Shown here: in pieces, positions 8,784 through 17,829 of the stretch
Position numbering within the stretch: the first letter of the stretch is position 1
Layout of the letters: each line of letters opens with the position of its first letter
From: a virus
DNA length: 64,000 bases
Virus record (IMG/VR): IMGVR_UViG_3300017991_000103
Span: 1 to 64,000 of that record
Strand: one strand, 5' to 3'
Notes under the pieces: generated by a model
Database searches by the model: none
What the model saw: the letters and a program-made list of their open reading frames with translations, nothing else
Told to the model about the DNA's origin: nothing
Made by a program: the position numbers and the translations under genes

Positions 8784-9469
8784 TGGTTGCGTGGGCTGTA
8801 CCCCCTATTTGGGAAGGTGAGGAGTGCTGGATAATGGGTGGTGGACCTTCGATGCCTAGGCAATTTGAAGTGCCAGAGGAAATTGTGCAGAAGGTTATGT
8901 CTGGTGAGTATCCACCACGTGCATACTCTAAGTATTTTGAGCCAATATATGATAAGCATGTTATAGGAGTTAATAACTGCTATATGATTGGCACATGGAT
9001 TGATGTAGAGTTCTTCGGTGACTCCGCATGGTATTTGGTCCACAGAAAAACCTTAGCTGAATGGCCTGGTTTGAAAGTATCTTGTGCACCGCGTGAAGGT
9101 ACCTTTGAAAAAGATGGTGTTAAATTTCTGCCTAAAGATAAGAAGTGTAAGTTTGGAATAACTAGGGACAATACCAAAGTCGCATGGAACAATAATAGTG
9201 GTTCAGCCGCTATAAGTTTGGCTGCACACTTAGGTGCTAAGCGAATTATACTGTTGGGCTTTGATATGTGTCTCGACCCAAAAAGAGTTAGCCACTGGCA
9301 TGGTGGCCATGGAACGGGTAGAAAACCACCTAATTTCAATAGGCACTTAACCGGGTTTCCTAAAATAAAGGAAGATGCACAGGAGATGGACATCCAGATT
9401 ATAAATGCAAGTCCTAATAGTGCTATACTTGAATTTCCTAAAGTTCCGGTTGAGGTGTTGATATGTTAG
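8783..9469 (+). CDS. DUF115/sialyltransferase-like protein (GGGPS motif)
   Basis: 228 residues. N-terminal ECWIMGGGPSM, then VIGVNNCY near residue 55, VEFFGDSAWY near 76 and NNSGSAAISLAAHLGAKRIILLGFDM near 140-165. This set is typical of a family found in phage morphogenesis regions and related to DUF115 or CstII-like sialyltransferases, a Rossmann-like fold that may bind a sugar nucleotide. Substrate is unknown. It opens the cargo block and overlaps the next gene by seven bases. Confidence 0.6.
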   Translation: MVAWAVPPIWEGEECWIMGGGPSMPRQFEVPEEIVQKVMSGEYPPRAYSKYFEPIYDKHVIGVNNCYMIGTWIDVEFFGDSAWYLVHRKTLAEWPGLKVSCAPREGTFEKDGVKFLPKDKKCKFGITRDNTKVAWNNNSGSAAISLAAHLGAKRIILLGFDMCLDPKRVSHWHGGHGTGRKPPNFNRHLTGFPKIKEDAQEMDIQIINASPNSAILEFPKVPVEVLIC

Positions 9470-10485
9470 GTGCTGTTTTAGTAAAATTCGGACAACCTCT
9501 TGAACTTGTGGATGTTACCCTACCCTCTGATTTACAACCTGGTCAGGTTTTGGTAGCTGTAAAAAGGTCTAGCATATGTGGAGCCCAGTTGGGTGAGATA
9601 ATGGGAGCAAAAGGACGGGACCCATATCTTCCACATATGCTGGGCCACGAGGGTGGTGGGGTAGTTGAGAAGGTTGGACCGGGTGTTTGTAAGATAAAAC
9701 CGGGTGACCGCGTAGTAATGCACTGGCGAAAAGGTTCTGGTATAGAGGCTTCACCAGCATACTACCGCACATCAAGTGAGTTATTTGATGGGATTGGTGG
9801 TGGTCCAGTACATACTTTCTGTAAGAAAGCTGTTGTGTCTGAAAACAGATTGACCCAAATAGATAAAAATATACCGTTTGAAATAGCTGCTCTTATGGGC
9901 TGTGCGGTGACAACTGGTTTTGGGATAATTTGTAATGAAGCACAATTGAGAATTGGACAAAGGGTGACTATTATTGGATGTGGTGGTGTTGGTCTTTCAG
10001 CTATACTTGGTGCTAAGTTAGCCGGTGCTTCTATTGTATATGCAATAGATATTAACAAAGATGCTTTGGTTATGGCAAGTCGTATGGGTGCTGTGGTTGC
10101 TCACTATGATGACCTCACCTTTAAAATGTGTGGTGACTCCGATATAGTAATAGAATGTACTGGGGTACCAGATGTAATTAACACTGCACTTAATTTAACA
10201 GCATCGGGTGGGAAACTCATACTAGTAGGTCAACCTCATCATATTTGTGATGTCACCTTTACCCGTATGCGAAAGCACTACAATGGTAAAACTATACTTG
10301 ATAGTCAAGGTGGACTTACTAACCCTGATGTTGATATACCAAGGTATCTTCGGTTGTGGAGAACTGGAAAGTTACCTCTTATGGGTTTGATAACAAAGTA
10401 TTTCCCACTCGAAGATGTGAATAGAGCTATTGAATCTATTCGTTCTGGTGTGGCTGGGAAACACATGTTAGTGATGGACAAATGA
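9463..10485 (+). CDS. Zinc-type alcohol/polyol dehydrogenase (MDR family)
   Basis: 340 residues. The catalytic domain shows the zinc ligand region SSICGAQ near residue 38 and LGHEGGGVVEKVG near 62. The NAD(P) domain shows VTIIGCGGVGLSA near 170. The four-cysteine structural zinc lobe of classic alcohol dehydrogenases is absent. It would oxidise or reduce a hydroxyl, plausibly on a sugar, given the neighbouring transketolase, SDR and glycosyltransferase genes. ATGTTAG overlaps the preceding stop, and the end overlaps the next start (ATGA). Confidence 0.85.
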   Translation: MLGAVLVKFGQPLELVDVTLPSDLQPGQVLVAVKRSSICGAQLGEIMGAKGRDPYLPHMLGHEGGGVVEKVGPGVCKIKPGDRVVMHWRKGSGIEASPAYYRTSSELFDGIGGGPVHTFCKKAVVSENRLTQIDKNIPFEIAALMGCAVTTGFGIICNEAQLRIGQRVTIIGCGGVGLSAILGAKLAGASIVYAIDINKDALVMASRMGAVVAHYDDLTFKMCGDSDIVIECTGVPDVINTALNLTASGGKLILVGQPHHICDVTFTRMRKHYNGKTILDSQGGLTNPDVDIPRYLRLWRTGKLPLMGLITKYFPLEDVNRAIESIRSGVAGKHMLVMDK

Positions 10486-11258
10486 AAAATATAGACAAAT
10501 TCTTTAGCAGTATTGTGATTTATGACTGTGGTCTTACTAAACAAAGGCTCGGTCGTAATGAAGATGGGGGTTATGTTGTTTTAAATGAACTTTGTCAAGG
10601 AACAAATACCCTATATTCATTTGGTGCAGGGGATGATGTTAGCTTTGAGGTGGATTTCATAGGTAGATTTCCAGAAGCAAAAGTTAAGGTATCAGACCCT
10701 AATGTTCGTGGATTGCCAAAAGGTATTCCCGAATTCACTTTCGACCGGTATGGAATAGGTGAAGGGTATGGTACCTTGACTGGTGTTGCACCAAACTCTA
10801 TACTTAAGATGGATATTGAGTGGAATGAATGGAGTGCATTTTTAATGCTGAGCCATGAAGAGCTTAAGAAGTTCACGCAAGTCATTGCGGAGTTCCACAT
10901 AATAACTCTTAATGATAGGGTGAAAGGGAAGAGCCCCTATTTCACTTCATTCTACGGCGATGTTATAAAGAAGGTGAATGAGCAGTTGTTTAGGACATAC
11001 AGTTCGGTTATGTCTAAACTCAGTGAAGACTTTTACCTATTTCATGCTCATGCTAACAATTCTCTACCACCTGAGTGGTATGATGGATATTGTTTCCCAC
11101 CACTTATTGAAATGAGTTTTGTGCGAAAAGACCTTATTTTTCAACCTAAGGTTGCGGATATTTCTTTACCAGTCGAAGGTATTGATTATCCAAACAAAAA
11201 AGATAGACCTGATATTGTTGGATGGTATCCGTTTGAAAGGAAAGCTAACCATGGCTAG
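10482..11258 (+). CDS. FkbM-like SAM-dependent methyltransferase
   Basis: 258 residues. LGRNEDGGYVV near residue 24, YSFGAGDDVSFE near 45, LKMDIEWNEW near 109, EFH near 136 and FHAHANNSLPP near 183 follow the order of motifs in FkbM/Methyltransf_21-like proteins. In many relatives the DIEG motif has Gly where this has Trp. It probably methylates a sugar hydroxyl or lipid-linked sugar. It sits in the tightly overlapping cargo operon and is followed by a small gene starting within its last eight bases. Confidence 0.7.
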   Translation: MKNIDKFFSSIVIYDCGLTKQRLGRNEDGGYVVLNELCQGTNTLYSFGAGDDVSFEVDFIGRFPEAKVKVSDPNVRGLPKGIPEFTFDRYGIGEGYGTLTGVAPNSILKMDIEWNEWSAFLMLSHEELKKFTQVIAEFHIITLNDRVKGKSPYFTSFYGDVIKKVNEQLFRTYSSVMSKLSEDFYLFHAHANNSLPPEWYDGYCFPPLIEMSFVRKDLIFQPKVADISLPVEGIDYPNKKDRPDIVGWYPFERKANHG

Positions 11259-11481
11259 AATTGCTGTTCCACATCCAGCTATAACTGACTTGGTTACGGC
11301 TTTAGGACTTGACCCGTCAAAAGTAAGGGAAGTCACGATAAAGCTGAGTATGGGTGAGATTGCGGTGATGACTGTTGAACACTATATCGAAGATGTTGAC
11401 CTATTTAAAGTTGCTGAAGTTGTTAATAAATACGGTTTGTTTTGTGCGGACGCGATGGTGCAAGATGACAAAGTTGAATGA
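11251..11481 (+). CDS. Small hypothetical protein
   Basis: 76 residues from ATG 11251, with AAAGGA nine bases upstream; it overlaps the methyltransferase stop by eight bases. The sequence (MARIAVPHPAITDLVTALGL, then TIKLSMGEIAVMTVEHYIED) is a predicted mix of helix and strand without a recognised motif. The overlap arrangement and clean codon use argue that it is real. Function unknown. Confidence 0.55.
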   Translation: MARIAVPHPAITDLVTALGLDPSKVREVTIKLSMGEIAVMTVEHYIEDVDLFKVAEVVNKYGLFCADAMVQDDKVE

Positions 11482-12238
11482 AAGGTCAAAACAGATACGC
11501 AGAGATACCTACGTTTTAAGTAAGTCAAATGGTGGGTATCATTATGGTGGGAGTTTCTCGTGCGTAGAAATTCTAATAGCGTTGTTCGACCATGTAATGA
11601 CACCTGAAGATAAGTTTGTCCTGAGCAAAGGGCATGGATGCTGGCCATTCTATGTGCTCTTGCAGGAAAAAGGCTATCAACCAAGGCTCTCAGGGCACCC
11701 TGAGAGGGATATACATAATGGCGTTGAGTCGACTACTGGGAGCCTTGGACATGGCCTTCCTTTCGGAATAGGCATGGCATTTGCAAAAAAGTTTAAAGGA
11801 GAACCTGGTCGAGTATTCGTTCTTATGGGTGATGGTGAAACACAGGAAGGCACAACTTGGGAGTCACTCCTTATAGGAACAAAATTTTGTGCAGATGAGA
11901 TGCGGTGTCTTAACAATCTCGTAGTTATTGTAGATGATAACAGGATTCAAGGCTCAAATTTTATAAGTGACACGTTGCATTCAACCCAATACTTAGACTC
12001 GGTTGCTTTTAATATTGGGTGGAGTGTCAGAAATGTTGATGGTCATGATGTGGCTAAAATAACTGATGCAATAAATAGGCCACCTTCTAAACAAATTGAG
12101 CATACACGCACACCTTTGCTTATAATAGCTGAGACAATCAAAGGTAAGGGGGTTAGTTTTATGGAAGGACAACCCAAGTGGCATGCGAAGTGGCCTAATG
12201 ATGAGGAAGAGCAGTTATTATTGGAGGAGTTACAATGA
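11465..12238 (+). CDS. Transketolase N-terminal (ThDP PP) domain
   Basis: 257 residues. FVLSKGHGCWPFY, STTGSLGHGLPFGIGMA and the thiamine-diphosphate/metal motif GDGETQEGTTWE...NNLVVIVDDNRIQ are all present, so the cofactor's diphosphate site looks intact. Split transketolases pair this chain with a second carrying the pyrimidine domain, here encoded at 13450-13932. Transketolase moves a two-carbon ketol unit between sugar phosphates and can form sedoheptulose 7-phosphate. The start at 11465 overlaps the preceding gene by 17 bases; an in-frame start at 11375 is less likely. Confidence 0.88.
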   Translation: MTKLNERSKQIRRDTYVLSKSNGGYHYGGSFSCVEILIALFDHVMTPEDKFVLSKGHGCWPFYVLLQEKGYQPRLSGHPERDIHNGVESTTGSLGHGLPFGIGMAFAKKFKGEPGRVFVLMGDGETQEGTTWESLLIGTKFCADEMRCLNNLVVIVDDNRIQGSNFISDTLHSTQYLDSVAFNIGWSVRNVDGHDVAKITDAINRPPSKQIEHTRTPLLIIAETIKGKGVSFMEGQPKWHAKWPNDEEEQLLLEELQ

Positions 12239-12702
12239 GTTGGTGTTTATTGTTGACTGGTATGCCTAATTCTGGCAAGAGTACTATTGCTTACCAGCTT
12301 GTTCAAAAGGAAGTAAGAAATGCCCTTGTAATAGATGGTGATAAACACCGTGAGATGCAGTTTCTCGGTAGAAAGTTGGGGTTTACAAAGGAAGATGTAC
12401 TAGCAAATAATGAGCATGTAATAAAACTTGCACAATTTGCTCAGGAACAAGGATTTAATGTAATCATTGCACAAATTGCTCCTTACCTAGAGCAAAGAAT
12501 GCAAATGCGTAAAAGGTTGAAACGGTTCTTTTCGGTTTACTGTGAGTGCTATAAAGATATACGAAGGAATAGACCTAATTTTGTAGATACTGAGTTGCTA
12601 TATGAACCTGGTGATTTTAACTTGGTGGTGGACACCGGTATAACATATTTGGAAAAGTGTGTAGAAAATATACTTGGTGCTATGTTATGGGGTGACAAAT
12701 GA
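12235..12702 (+). CDS. Adenylylsulfate (APS) kinase-like protein
   Basis: 155 residues. P-loop LTGMPNSGKST at residues 7-17, then VIDGDKHRE near 33 and LGRKLGFTKEDVLANNEHV near 43-61, which parallels the DGDNxRxGL...LGFxxxDRxEN block of CysC. The canonical asparagine and some arginines differ and the protein is shorter than usual. It could make PAPS for the adjacent sulfotransferase-like protein, or act as a different small-molecule kinase of the same fold. ATGA-type overlaps on both sides place it firmly in the operon. Confidence 0.7.
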   Translation: MSWCLLLTGMPNSGKSTIAYQLVQKEVRNALVIDGDKHREMQFLGRKLGFTKEDVLANNEHVIKLAQFAQEQGFNVIIAQIAPYLEQRMQMRKRLKRFFSVYCECYKDIRRNRPNFVDTELLYEPGDFNLVVDTGITYLEKCVENILGAMLWGDK

Positions 12703-13445
12703 GCTTAGTATTTTGCCCAACCATGCCACAATCAGGTACATGGTTTGTTTTACGATTGTTCGAAAGGCTTGGATACAAAATTGAACACACTGGGGAGATA
12801 ATGAGTAGAATTGTAAATATGACTGTAGATATTTCAATTCCAACTATTCTTCATACCCATGTTTTTGCTTTTTATTATAACCCAGCACCATATAAGGAAT
12901 CATGGCCTTCATATGGTGGTGATGCTATTCAGGAGTATATCGTTCGGAAGAACAAGATGTCTATTGGTGGTATAAAACTTTTAGCAAGTATGTTTAAAAC
13001 GGTTATACCAATAAGAGACCCACTTGCTTCTCTCTTAACTCGTGAGAGAAGAGCACCAAATTTACGCCATTTCTATATAGTTGATGGCTATGTTGAAGTG
13101 GTAAGGGAATTAAGCAATCACCCAAATGTTAAGTTCTTTCCTCTTGATTTGAATTTGACTGAAGAGGAACGTTATGAATTACTGGTTGATGTTCTTACAC
13201 ATTGTGGGGTTGATGTTTCAAAACACAGTGAGGAAATAAATGATACAGCAATTCACTGGCGGAAAGAAAATGTAACTCCTAATAACTCTTTTCGTGAGCA
13301 TTATGATGCTGGTGATATAGATAAACTTAAAGAGTTACTTGGTCATAAGTGGGCTGAGGTAGCACATCTAAAGAACATGGGTGGGATATTAGTTCCTTTC
13401 CTGTCAAAACTTGGTTATAATGAAAAGCGCACTTTAATATGGTGA
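12699..13445 (+). CDS. Sulfotransferase-like protein
   Basis: 248 residues. MPQSGTWFVLRLFERLGY at residues 8-25 resembles the 5'-phosphosulfate loop of PAPS-dependent sulfotransferases. PIRDPLASLLTRERRAPN near 103-120 resembles the 3'-phosphate-binding segment (RDPxxxxxS). It directly follows the APS-kinase-like gene with a four-base overlap, which supports a PAPS-producing and PAPS-using pair. The acceptor is not known; a sugar is plausible from context. Confidence 0.65.
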   Translation: MSLVFCPTMPQSGTWFVLRLFERLGYKIEHTGEIMSRIVNMTVDISIPTILHTHVFAFYYNPAPYKESWPSYGGDAIQEYIVRKNKMSIGGIKLLASMFKTVIPIRDPLASLLTRERRAPNLRHFYIVDGYVEVVRELSNHPNVKFFPLDLNLTEEERYELLVDVLTHCGVDVSKHSEEINDTAIHWRKENVTPNNSFREHYDAGDIDKLKELLGHKWAEVAHLKNMGGILVPFLSKLGYNEKRTLIW

Positions 13446-13449
13446 TATT

Positions 13450-13932
13450 ATGAGACGAACATTTGGTAAAACTATTGTTAAAATAGCACAGAAGGATTCT
13501 AATGTAGTGTTAATCACTTGTGATGTCCATCAGGAAATGGACGAATTTAAGAGGCTTTTTCCTGATAGGTTTTTTGATTTTGGCCTAACTGAACAAAGTA
13601 CAATATCTATTGCGGCTGGTATGGCGGGTGAGGGTTTGCGACCGTTCGTTTACTCACTGACCCCTTTTCTTCTTGAACGACCGTTTGAGCAAATCAAAAT
13701 CGACATTGATGAGCAGAAACTCCCCGTCATACTGGTCGGTAATTCTGATTATCCAACACACGGGCCAACTCATAGACCTCTTAATGTGGAAGGTCTCGTT
13801 GGATTGTTTAAAAATATACATGGTTACTTCCCCACTAATAGTGGATTGACCGAAAAGGCAATGATTGATGCCTACTTAATGGGTGAGCCAGCTATAATTT
13901 GTTTGAAGAATGACCGATTGCCTTTCTTTTAA
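13450..13932 (+). CDS. Transketolase pyrimidine-binding domain (stand-alone)
   Basis: 160 residues matching the central transketolase domain: FFDFGLTEQSTISIAAGMAGEG near 37-58 supplies the conserved glutamate that activates thiamine diphosphate, followed by PFLLERPFEQIKID and YPTHGPTHRPLN. The third, C-terminal domain of ordinary transketolases is missing; the chain stops after LKNDRLPFF. It should assemble with the product of 11465-12238 to form an active site. The two halves are separated by the APS-kinase and sulfotransferase genes. Confidence 0.85.
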   Translation: MRRTFGKTIVKIAQKDSNVVLITCDVHQEMDEFKRLFPDRFFDFGLTEQSTISIAAGMAGEGLRPFVYSLTPFLLERPFEQIKIDIDEQKLPVILVGNSDYPTHGPTHRPLNVEGLVGLFKNIHGYFPTNSGLTEKAMIDAYLMGEPAIICLKNDRLPFF

Positions 13933-13943
13933 GGAGGTGTTGT

Positions 13944-14618
13944 ATGAACTTATATAAGAAACGCACTGTAATCATAACTGGTGCTGGCAGAGGGTTGGGA
14001 GCTGCACTCACTCGTAAGTTTGCAAAAGAAAATTATGATATAGTATTTGTTAGTAAGAATAGTAAACCACCTGAAGATATTAGGGAAAGTATTGTTAAGG
14101 TATTTAGAGGTGATTTGAGTCACACAAGTTTTCTTAAAGATATTGTAGAAAGTTGTAGTGGTAAAATTCATGTTTTGATTAACAATGCTGGAGTAAGGCA
14201 TGTGGGCGGGCCCGGTAAGTTGGGTTTAATCCAGTTAGCGGAAATGGTTGATGTTAACTTCTTTACACCTATGTTGTTGACATATTGGCTGTGGGATACT
14301 TTAAGTAAGAACCAAGGGGTGGTGGTTAATATAAATTCTCTCTCAGCCAATATGCCGGGCCCTGGTGAGTGGGTATATAGTGCCACCAAAGCAGGATTGC
14401 AAGGAATGTCAAAAGGATTACAGTTTGATGCTACTGAACATGGGGTTAGGGTATTTAATGTTGAGTTAGGTAAGATGGCTACTGATATGGGTGGTGATAA
14501 TAAGAAGGGTGTTTTAATCGACCCAAATGAAGTAGCGTCATTCATAATTCAGCTGTGCCACTGTAATGAACCAAGTTTTAGGATACCTAGTGTAGAATTA
14601 TGTAGGAGACAGTACTAA
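13944..14618 (+). CDS. Short-chain dehydrogenase/reductase
   Basis: 224 residues with classic SDR motifs: TGAGRGLG at residues 12-19 for NAD(P) binding, NNAG near 79, serine in NINSLSAN and YSATKAG as the Tyr-Lys catalytic pair. AAGGAGGTG precedes ATG 13944, the strongest ribosome-binding site in the cargo block. It probably reduces or oxidises a sugar intermediate along with the zinc dehydrogenase. The next gene begins at its final stop (TAATG). Confidence 0.9.
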   Translation: MNLYKKRTVIITGAGRGLGAALTRKFAKENYDIVFVSKNSKPPEDIRESIVKVFRGDLSHTSFLKDIVESCSGKIHVLINNAGVRHVGGPGKLGLIQLAEMVDVNFFTPMLLTYWLWDTLSKNQGVVVNINSLSANMPGPGEWVYSATKAGLQGMSKGLQFDATEHGVRVFNVELGKMATDMGGDNKKGVLIDPNEVASFIIQLCHCNEPSFRIPSVELCRRQY

Positions 14619-17107
14619 TGAAACAAAAAGATGTATTTCATGCACCACCGCCACCACTAGTTGATATTGAGGCTCAGTGCAGAGGATTGTCTTCCATACC
14701 ATGTATATGTGGATGTAAGGAGATGAACTTAGTCGATGATATACCATCGGCTTTTCCTCTTGCAAAGTCTTTTGCAAGACACGATGTCAAGGTTGGTGAA
14801 TGTAAGAAGTGTGGTATTTTTAGAATAATAGGACCACCGTATTATAATGACGAAGAGATGGGTAAATTTTATGCAAATACATACCCACCTGTATGTAATG
14901 AATATAGTGCTAAGAACTGGAATCATGATATACAGCTTGCTGAAAAGAGGTGTGCCGAGTATGGTATACGAGAGGGAACAAATTATAGGATTCTCGATGT
15001 CGGGTCAGGGTCTGGTGCCTTTGTTGTGGAATGTCGAAGACGGGGTGCAGAGGCTTGCGGCTGTGAGTTATCGAAGTATCATTACGCCGATAGTAGTGAA
15101 GATGAATGGGTATATCGTGAGCGTTTGGAAGACATAAATTTTCCAACTGATTATTTTGATATAGTAACGTGCCATGATACTCTTGAACATGTATTAGACC
15201 CTGTTAAAATGCTTGAAGAGATGTTTAGAATAACAAAACAAAATGGGGAGTGTTTTCTAGACTTTCCTAACTATTTTGATGAAAGTGGAGGTCATCACTG
15301 GAAGCATGAGCACCTATGGTATTTTAATAGGGCCGAACTTAGAAAATTACTCAAGAAGGTAGGTTTTAAAATTGTTAATGTTTCACAACCAATTCAGTCG
15401 AAATTACTTTTTAATTGTAAGAAACCTAATCAACAGAGAGCTAGTATATTAGTTCCACCTGGTATAGGTGATTCATTCTGGTCAGTGATAAAACTTGAGG
15501 CCTTTATTGAAAAACATAAATTAGGTATTCCTGATGTATGTATTGTATGTAATAGAGATAAAGCACATGATGGTCATAAACGGTCTGTTCCATTTCTAAG
15601 AATGTTTCCTTTTATTAATTGTACTGGTAAGGTTTTTGTGAATAACGATAGTCCTAAATTAAGGAAGATATGGAAGGAAGCGTACGGGCGACCCGGTAGA
15701 ACGTGTTTTGAAGGGGTGCATGATTGCGATTACTTTATATCGTATAATGGGCACCTTAGGGTTGGAGAGAGTATGGATGAAATCGACCCTCATTTAAAGA
15801 CAAATTGGCATCCGAAAAGATTCGTATCACTTGAAGAGAGAAGGTTTAAAGAAGAGAGTGTCAAGAAGTATGGTGAATATATTGTATGGTATTTACCATT
15901 CTTTGGAACATATAAATACTGGTTGAATGAATTTCCAGTTGAAAAGGTCATTGAGTTTGTTTTATCGGTGACTGAATATACTGGATTAACACCAGTATTT
16001 ACAGGTGCAGCTTGGGATAGAGACGACAATCCGGTACTTGATTGTATTATGGACCATATACCTAATGCTGTTGATTTGCGTGGTGAAACATCAGTTGAGC
16101 AGTTATTTGGTTTAATAAATGGTAGTACTGGTGTTGTAGGTTTTCCATCGGGGCTAACCATAATGGCTGCAACCTTTGGTGTAAGAACTTTTATGATATG
16201 GAATGATTTTTATAACAGAGATTTTGCTTGGTATTGTTGTCCTCCTGAGGTCAAGAATAAGACCTATTTTATAGAGAATACTAAGAATATCCATGATGTT
16301 GCTGAGTTTTCGCAGAGAGTTTCTAATATAATATCTGGTAAAGAAGTTATTATACAAGAAACAGTTAAACCTAAGAAACCTTTAAAGGTAAAAAAGAAAA
16401 AGAAAGAGCGTGTTTCTACACAACAGACCCTTGATGTGATAAGAGAGGTTGTTAGAGATTCTAAAACTGGGATGACTGTTGCTTGTGTATTGCGCTCAGG
16501 TGGACATTTTGATATTTCATATGTGGAGAAACTTAGGAATATGTTATATAGAAATGTCACCGCAGAGTATTCAATGGTATGTTTAACAGATATTGACTTT
16601 AATCTTGATGGAGTAGATATTGTTCCTTTAAAACATGGTTATGACCGGTGGTGGTCTAAAATAGAGTTATTCAGACCAGGGGTTATCCAAACAGACAGAG
16701 TGCTTTATTTTGACCTTGATACAGTTATAATAGGTAATATAGATGATTTGTTTAAGTTAAACGGTGAATTTCTTGCACTTCAACCTTGGAATAGTAAAAA
16801 CAGAAAAAAGGGTTTTCTCGCATCAGGTATGATGCTGTGGAAACCTAAAGATTACACCTTTGTATACGCTGATTTCCATGAGGGAGTAATGTCTTCATGT
16901 CAGGCCGGTGACCAAGAATACGTATCAAAGGAACTTGCGTTACATAATAAACAGTATGTTCCTTTGCAAAATGTGGTATCTGGTATTTATTCATATAAAC
17001 GCAATTGTAGGCATGGTTTACCTAAAGATGCTAGAATAGTATGTTTTCACGGTAGACCGAGACCACATATGGTAAATGAGCAATGGGTGTTGGAGAATTG
17101 GAAATGA
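14618..17107 (+). CDS. Methyltransferase / GT9-like / GT8-like fusion protein
   Basis: 829 residues in three parts. Residues 1-260: zinc-like CICGC and CKKC pairs, then a class I SAM methyltransferase (ILDVGSGSGAFVVECRRRG, HDTLEHVLDPVKML). Residues 270-575: a GT-B-like domain opening ILVPPGIGDSFW and ending VDLRGETSVEQLFGLINGST...GFPSGLTIMAATFG, typical of GT9 heptosyltransferase-like proteins. A Lys-rich linker follows (KPKKPLKVKKKKKE). Residues 615-829: GT-A-like domain with VLYFDLDTVIIGNIDDLF, where DLD is the metal motif, similar to GT8-type enzymes. It likely builds or decorates a glycan; each domain's substrate is unknown. Confidence 0.8.
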   Translation: MKQKDVFHAPPPPLVDIEAQCRGLSSIPCICGCKEMNLVDDIPSAFPLAKSFARHDVKVGECKKCGIFRIIGPPYYNDEEMGKFYANTYPPVCNEYSAKNWNHDIQLAEKRCAEYGIREGTNYRILDVGSGSGAFVVECRRRGAEACGCELSKYHYADSSEDEWVYRERLEDINFPTDYFDIVTCHDTLEHVLDPVKMLEEMFRITKQNGECFLDFPNYFDESGGHHWKHEHLWYFNRAELRKLLKKVGFKIVNVSQPIQSKLLFNCKKPNQQRASILVPPGIGDSFWSVIKLEAFIEKHKLGIPDVCIVCNRDKAHDGHKRSVPFLRMFPFINCTGKVFVNNDSPKLRKIWKEAYGRPGRTCFEGVHDCDYFISYNGHLRVGESMDEIDPHLKTNWHPKRFVSLEERRFKEESVKKYGEYIVWYLPFFGTYKYWLNEFPVEKVIEFVLSVTEYTGLTPVFTGAAWDRDDNPVLDCIMDHIPNAVDLRGETSVEQLFGLINGSTGVVGFPSGLTIMAATFGVRTFMIWNDFYNRDFAWYCCPPEVKNKTYFIENTKNIHDVAEFSQRVSNIISGKEVIIQETVKPKKPLKVKKKKKERVSTQQTLDVIREVVRDSKTGMTVACVLRSGGHFDISYVEKLRNMLYRNVTAEYSMVCLTDIDFNLDGVDIVPLKHGYDRWWSKIELFRPGVIQTDRVLYFDLDTVIIGNIDDLFKLNGEFLALQPWNSKNRKKGFLASGMMLWKPKDYTFVYADFHEGVMSSCQAGDQEYVSKELALHNKQYVPLQNVVSGIYSYKRNCRHGLPKDARIVCFHGRPRPHMVNEQWVLENWK

Positions 17108-17829
17108 TAGACAAAGACAAAATGCCTGACCCAATTCTAATAACAGGTGCAGCTCGTTCTGGCACTAGTATGGTTGCAGGGTCTGTTTGTAAGTGCGGTG
17201 CTTTTGGTGGGAATATGAGAGGGCCTAATAAAAATAATGCAAAAGGTATGTATGAAAATGTTAGGATAATAAATAATATTGTAAAGCCGTATCTTAGAAA
17301 AATAAATGTTGACCCGCTTGGACAGTATCCTCTACCAGATATAAGGTCTTTACCAATACCTGCTGATTTAAGAGATAGAGTTCAGAATGAGATAATAGCC
17401 GATGGGTACACCGGTGGGCCATGGTTTTACAAAGGTGCAAAGCTCTGTTTGATATGGCCTGTTTGGCATTATGCTTTTCCAGATGCTAAGTGGATTATTG
17501 TTCGCAGGAAACCTAGTGATATAGCTAATTCATGTTGTAAAACTGGGTTTATGGCTGCTTTCAGAAAATCGTATGTTAGGAAATATGTAAATGTTGAAAA
17601 CGAATTTGAAGGTTGGAAGTGGTGGGTGCGGCAACATCATAAGCGGTTTATGGAAATGAATGATGTAGGAGTTAATATGAAGTTTGTTTGGCCTGATAGG
17701 ATGGTAAGAGGTGATTATAGGCAGTTATATGATACGATTGAGTGGTTAGGTTTAAAGTGGAATGAGAAAGCGGTATTAGAATTTATCGACCCAAAATTGT
17801 GGAAATCTAGACAGGGGGTGCATACGTAA
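17104..17829 (+). CDS. Sulfotransferase-like P-loop protein
   Basis: 241 residues from ATG 17104, which overlaps the previous stop (ATGA); an in-frame start at 17083 is less likely. ILITGAARSGTSMVAG at residues 10-25 is a sulfotransferase-type phosphosulfate loop, and KWIIVRRKPSDIANSC near 130-145 resembles the 3'-phosphate-binding motif. It closes the cargo block just before the connector genes. It is the second of three such proteins in the window. The acceptor is unknown. Confidence 0.68.
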   Translation: MIDKDKMPDPILITGAARSGTSMVAGSVCKCGAFGGNMRGPNKNNAKGMYENVRIINNIVKPYLRKINVDPLGQYPLPDIRSLPIPADLRDRVQNEIIADGYTGGPWFYKGAKLCLIWPVWHYAFPDAKWIIVRRKPSDIANSCCKTGFMAAFRKSYVRKYVNVENEFEGWKWWVRQHHKRFMEMNDVGVNMKFVWPDRMVRGDYRQLYDTIEWLGLKWNEKAVLEFIDPKLWKSRQGVHT

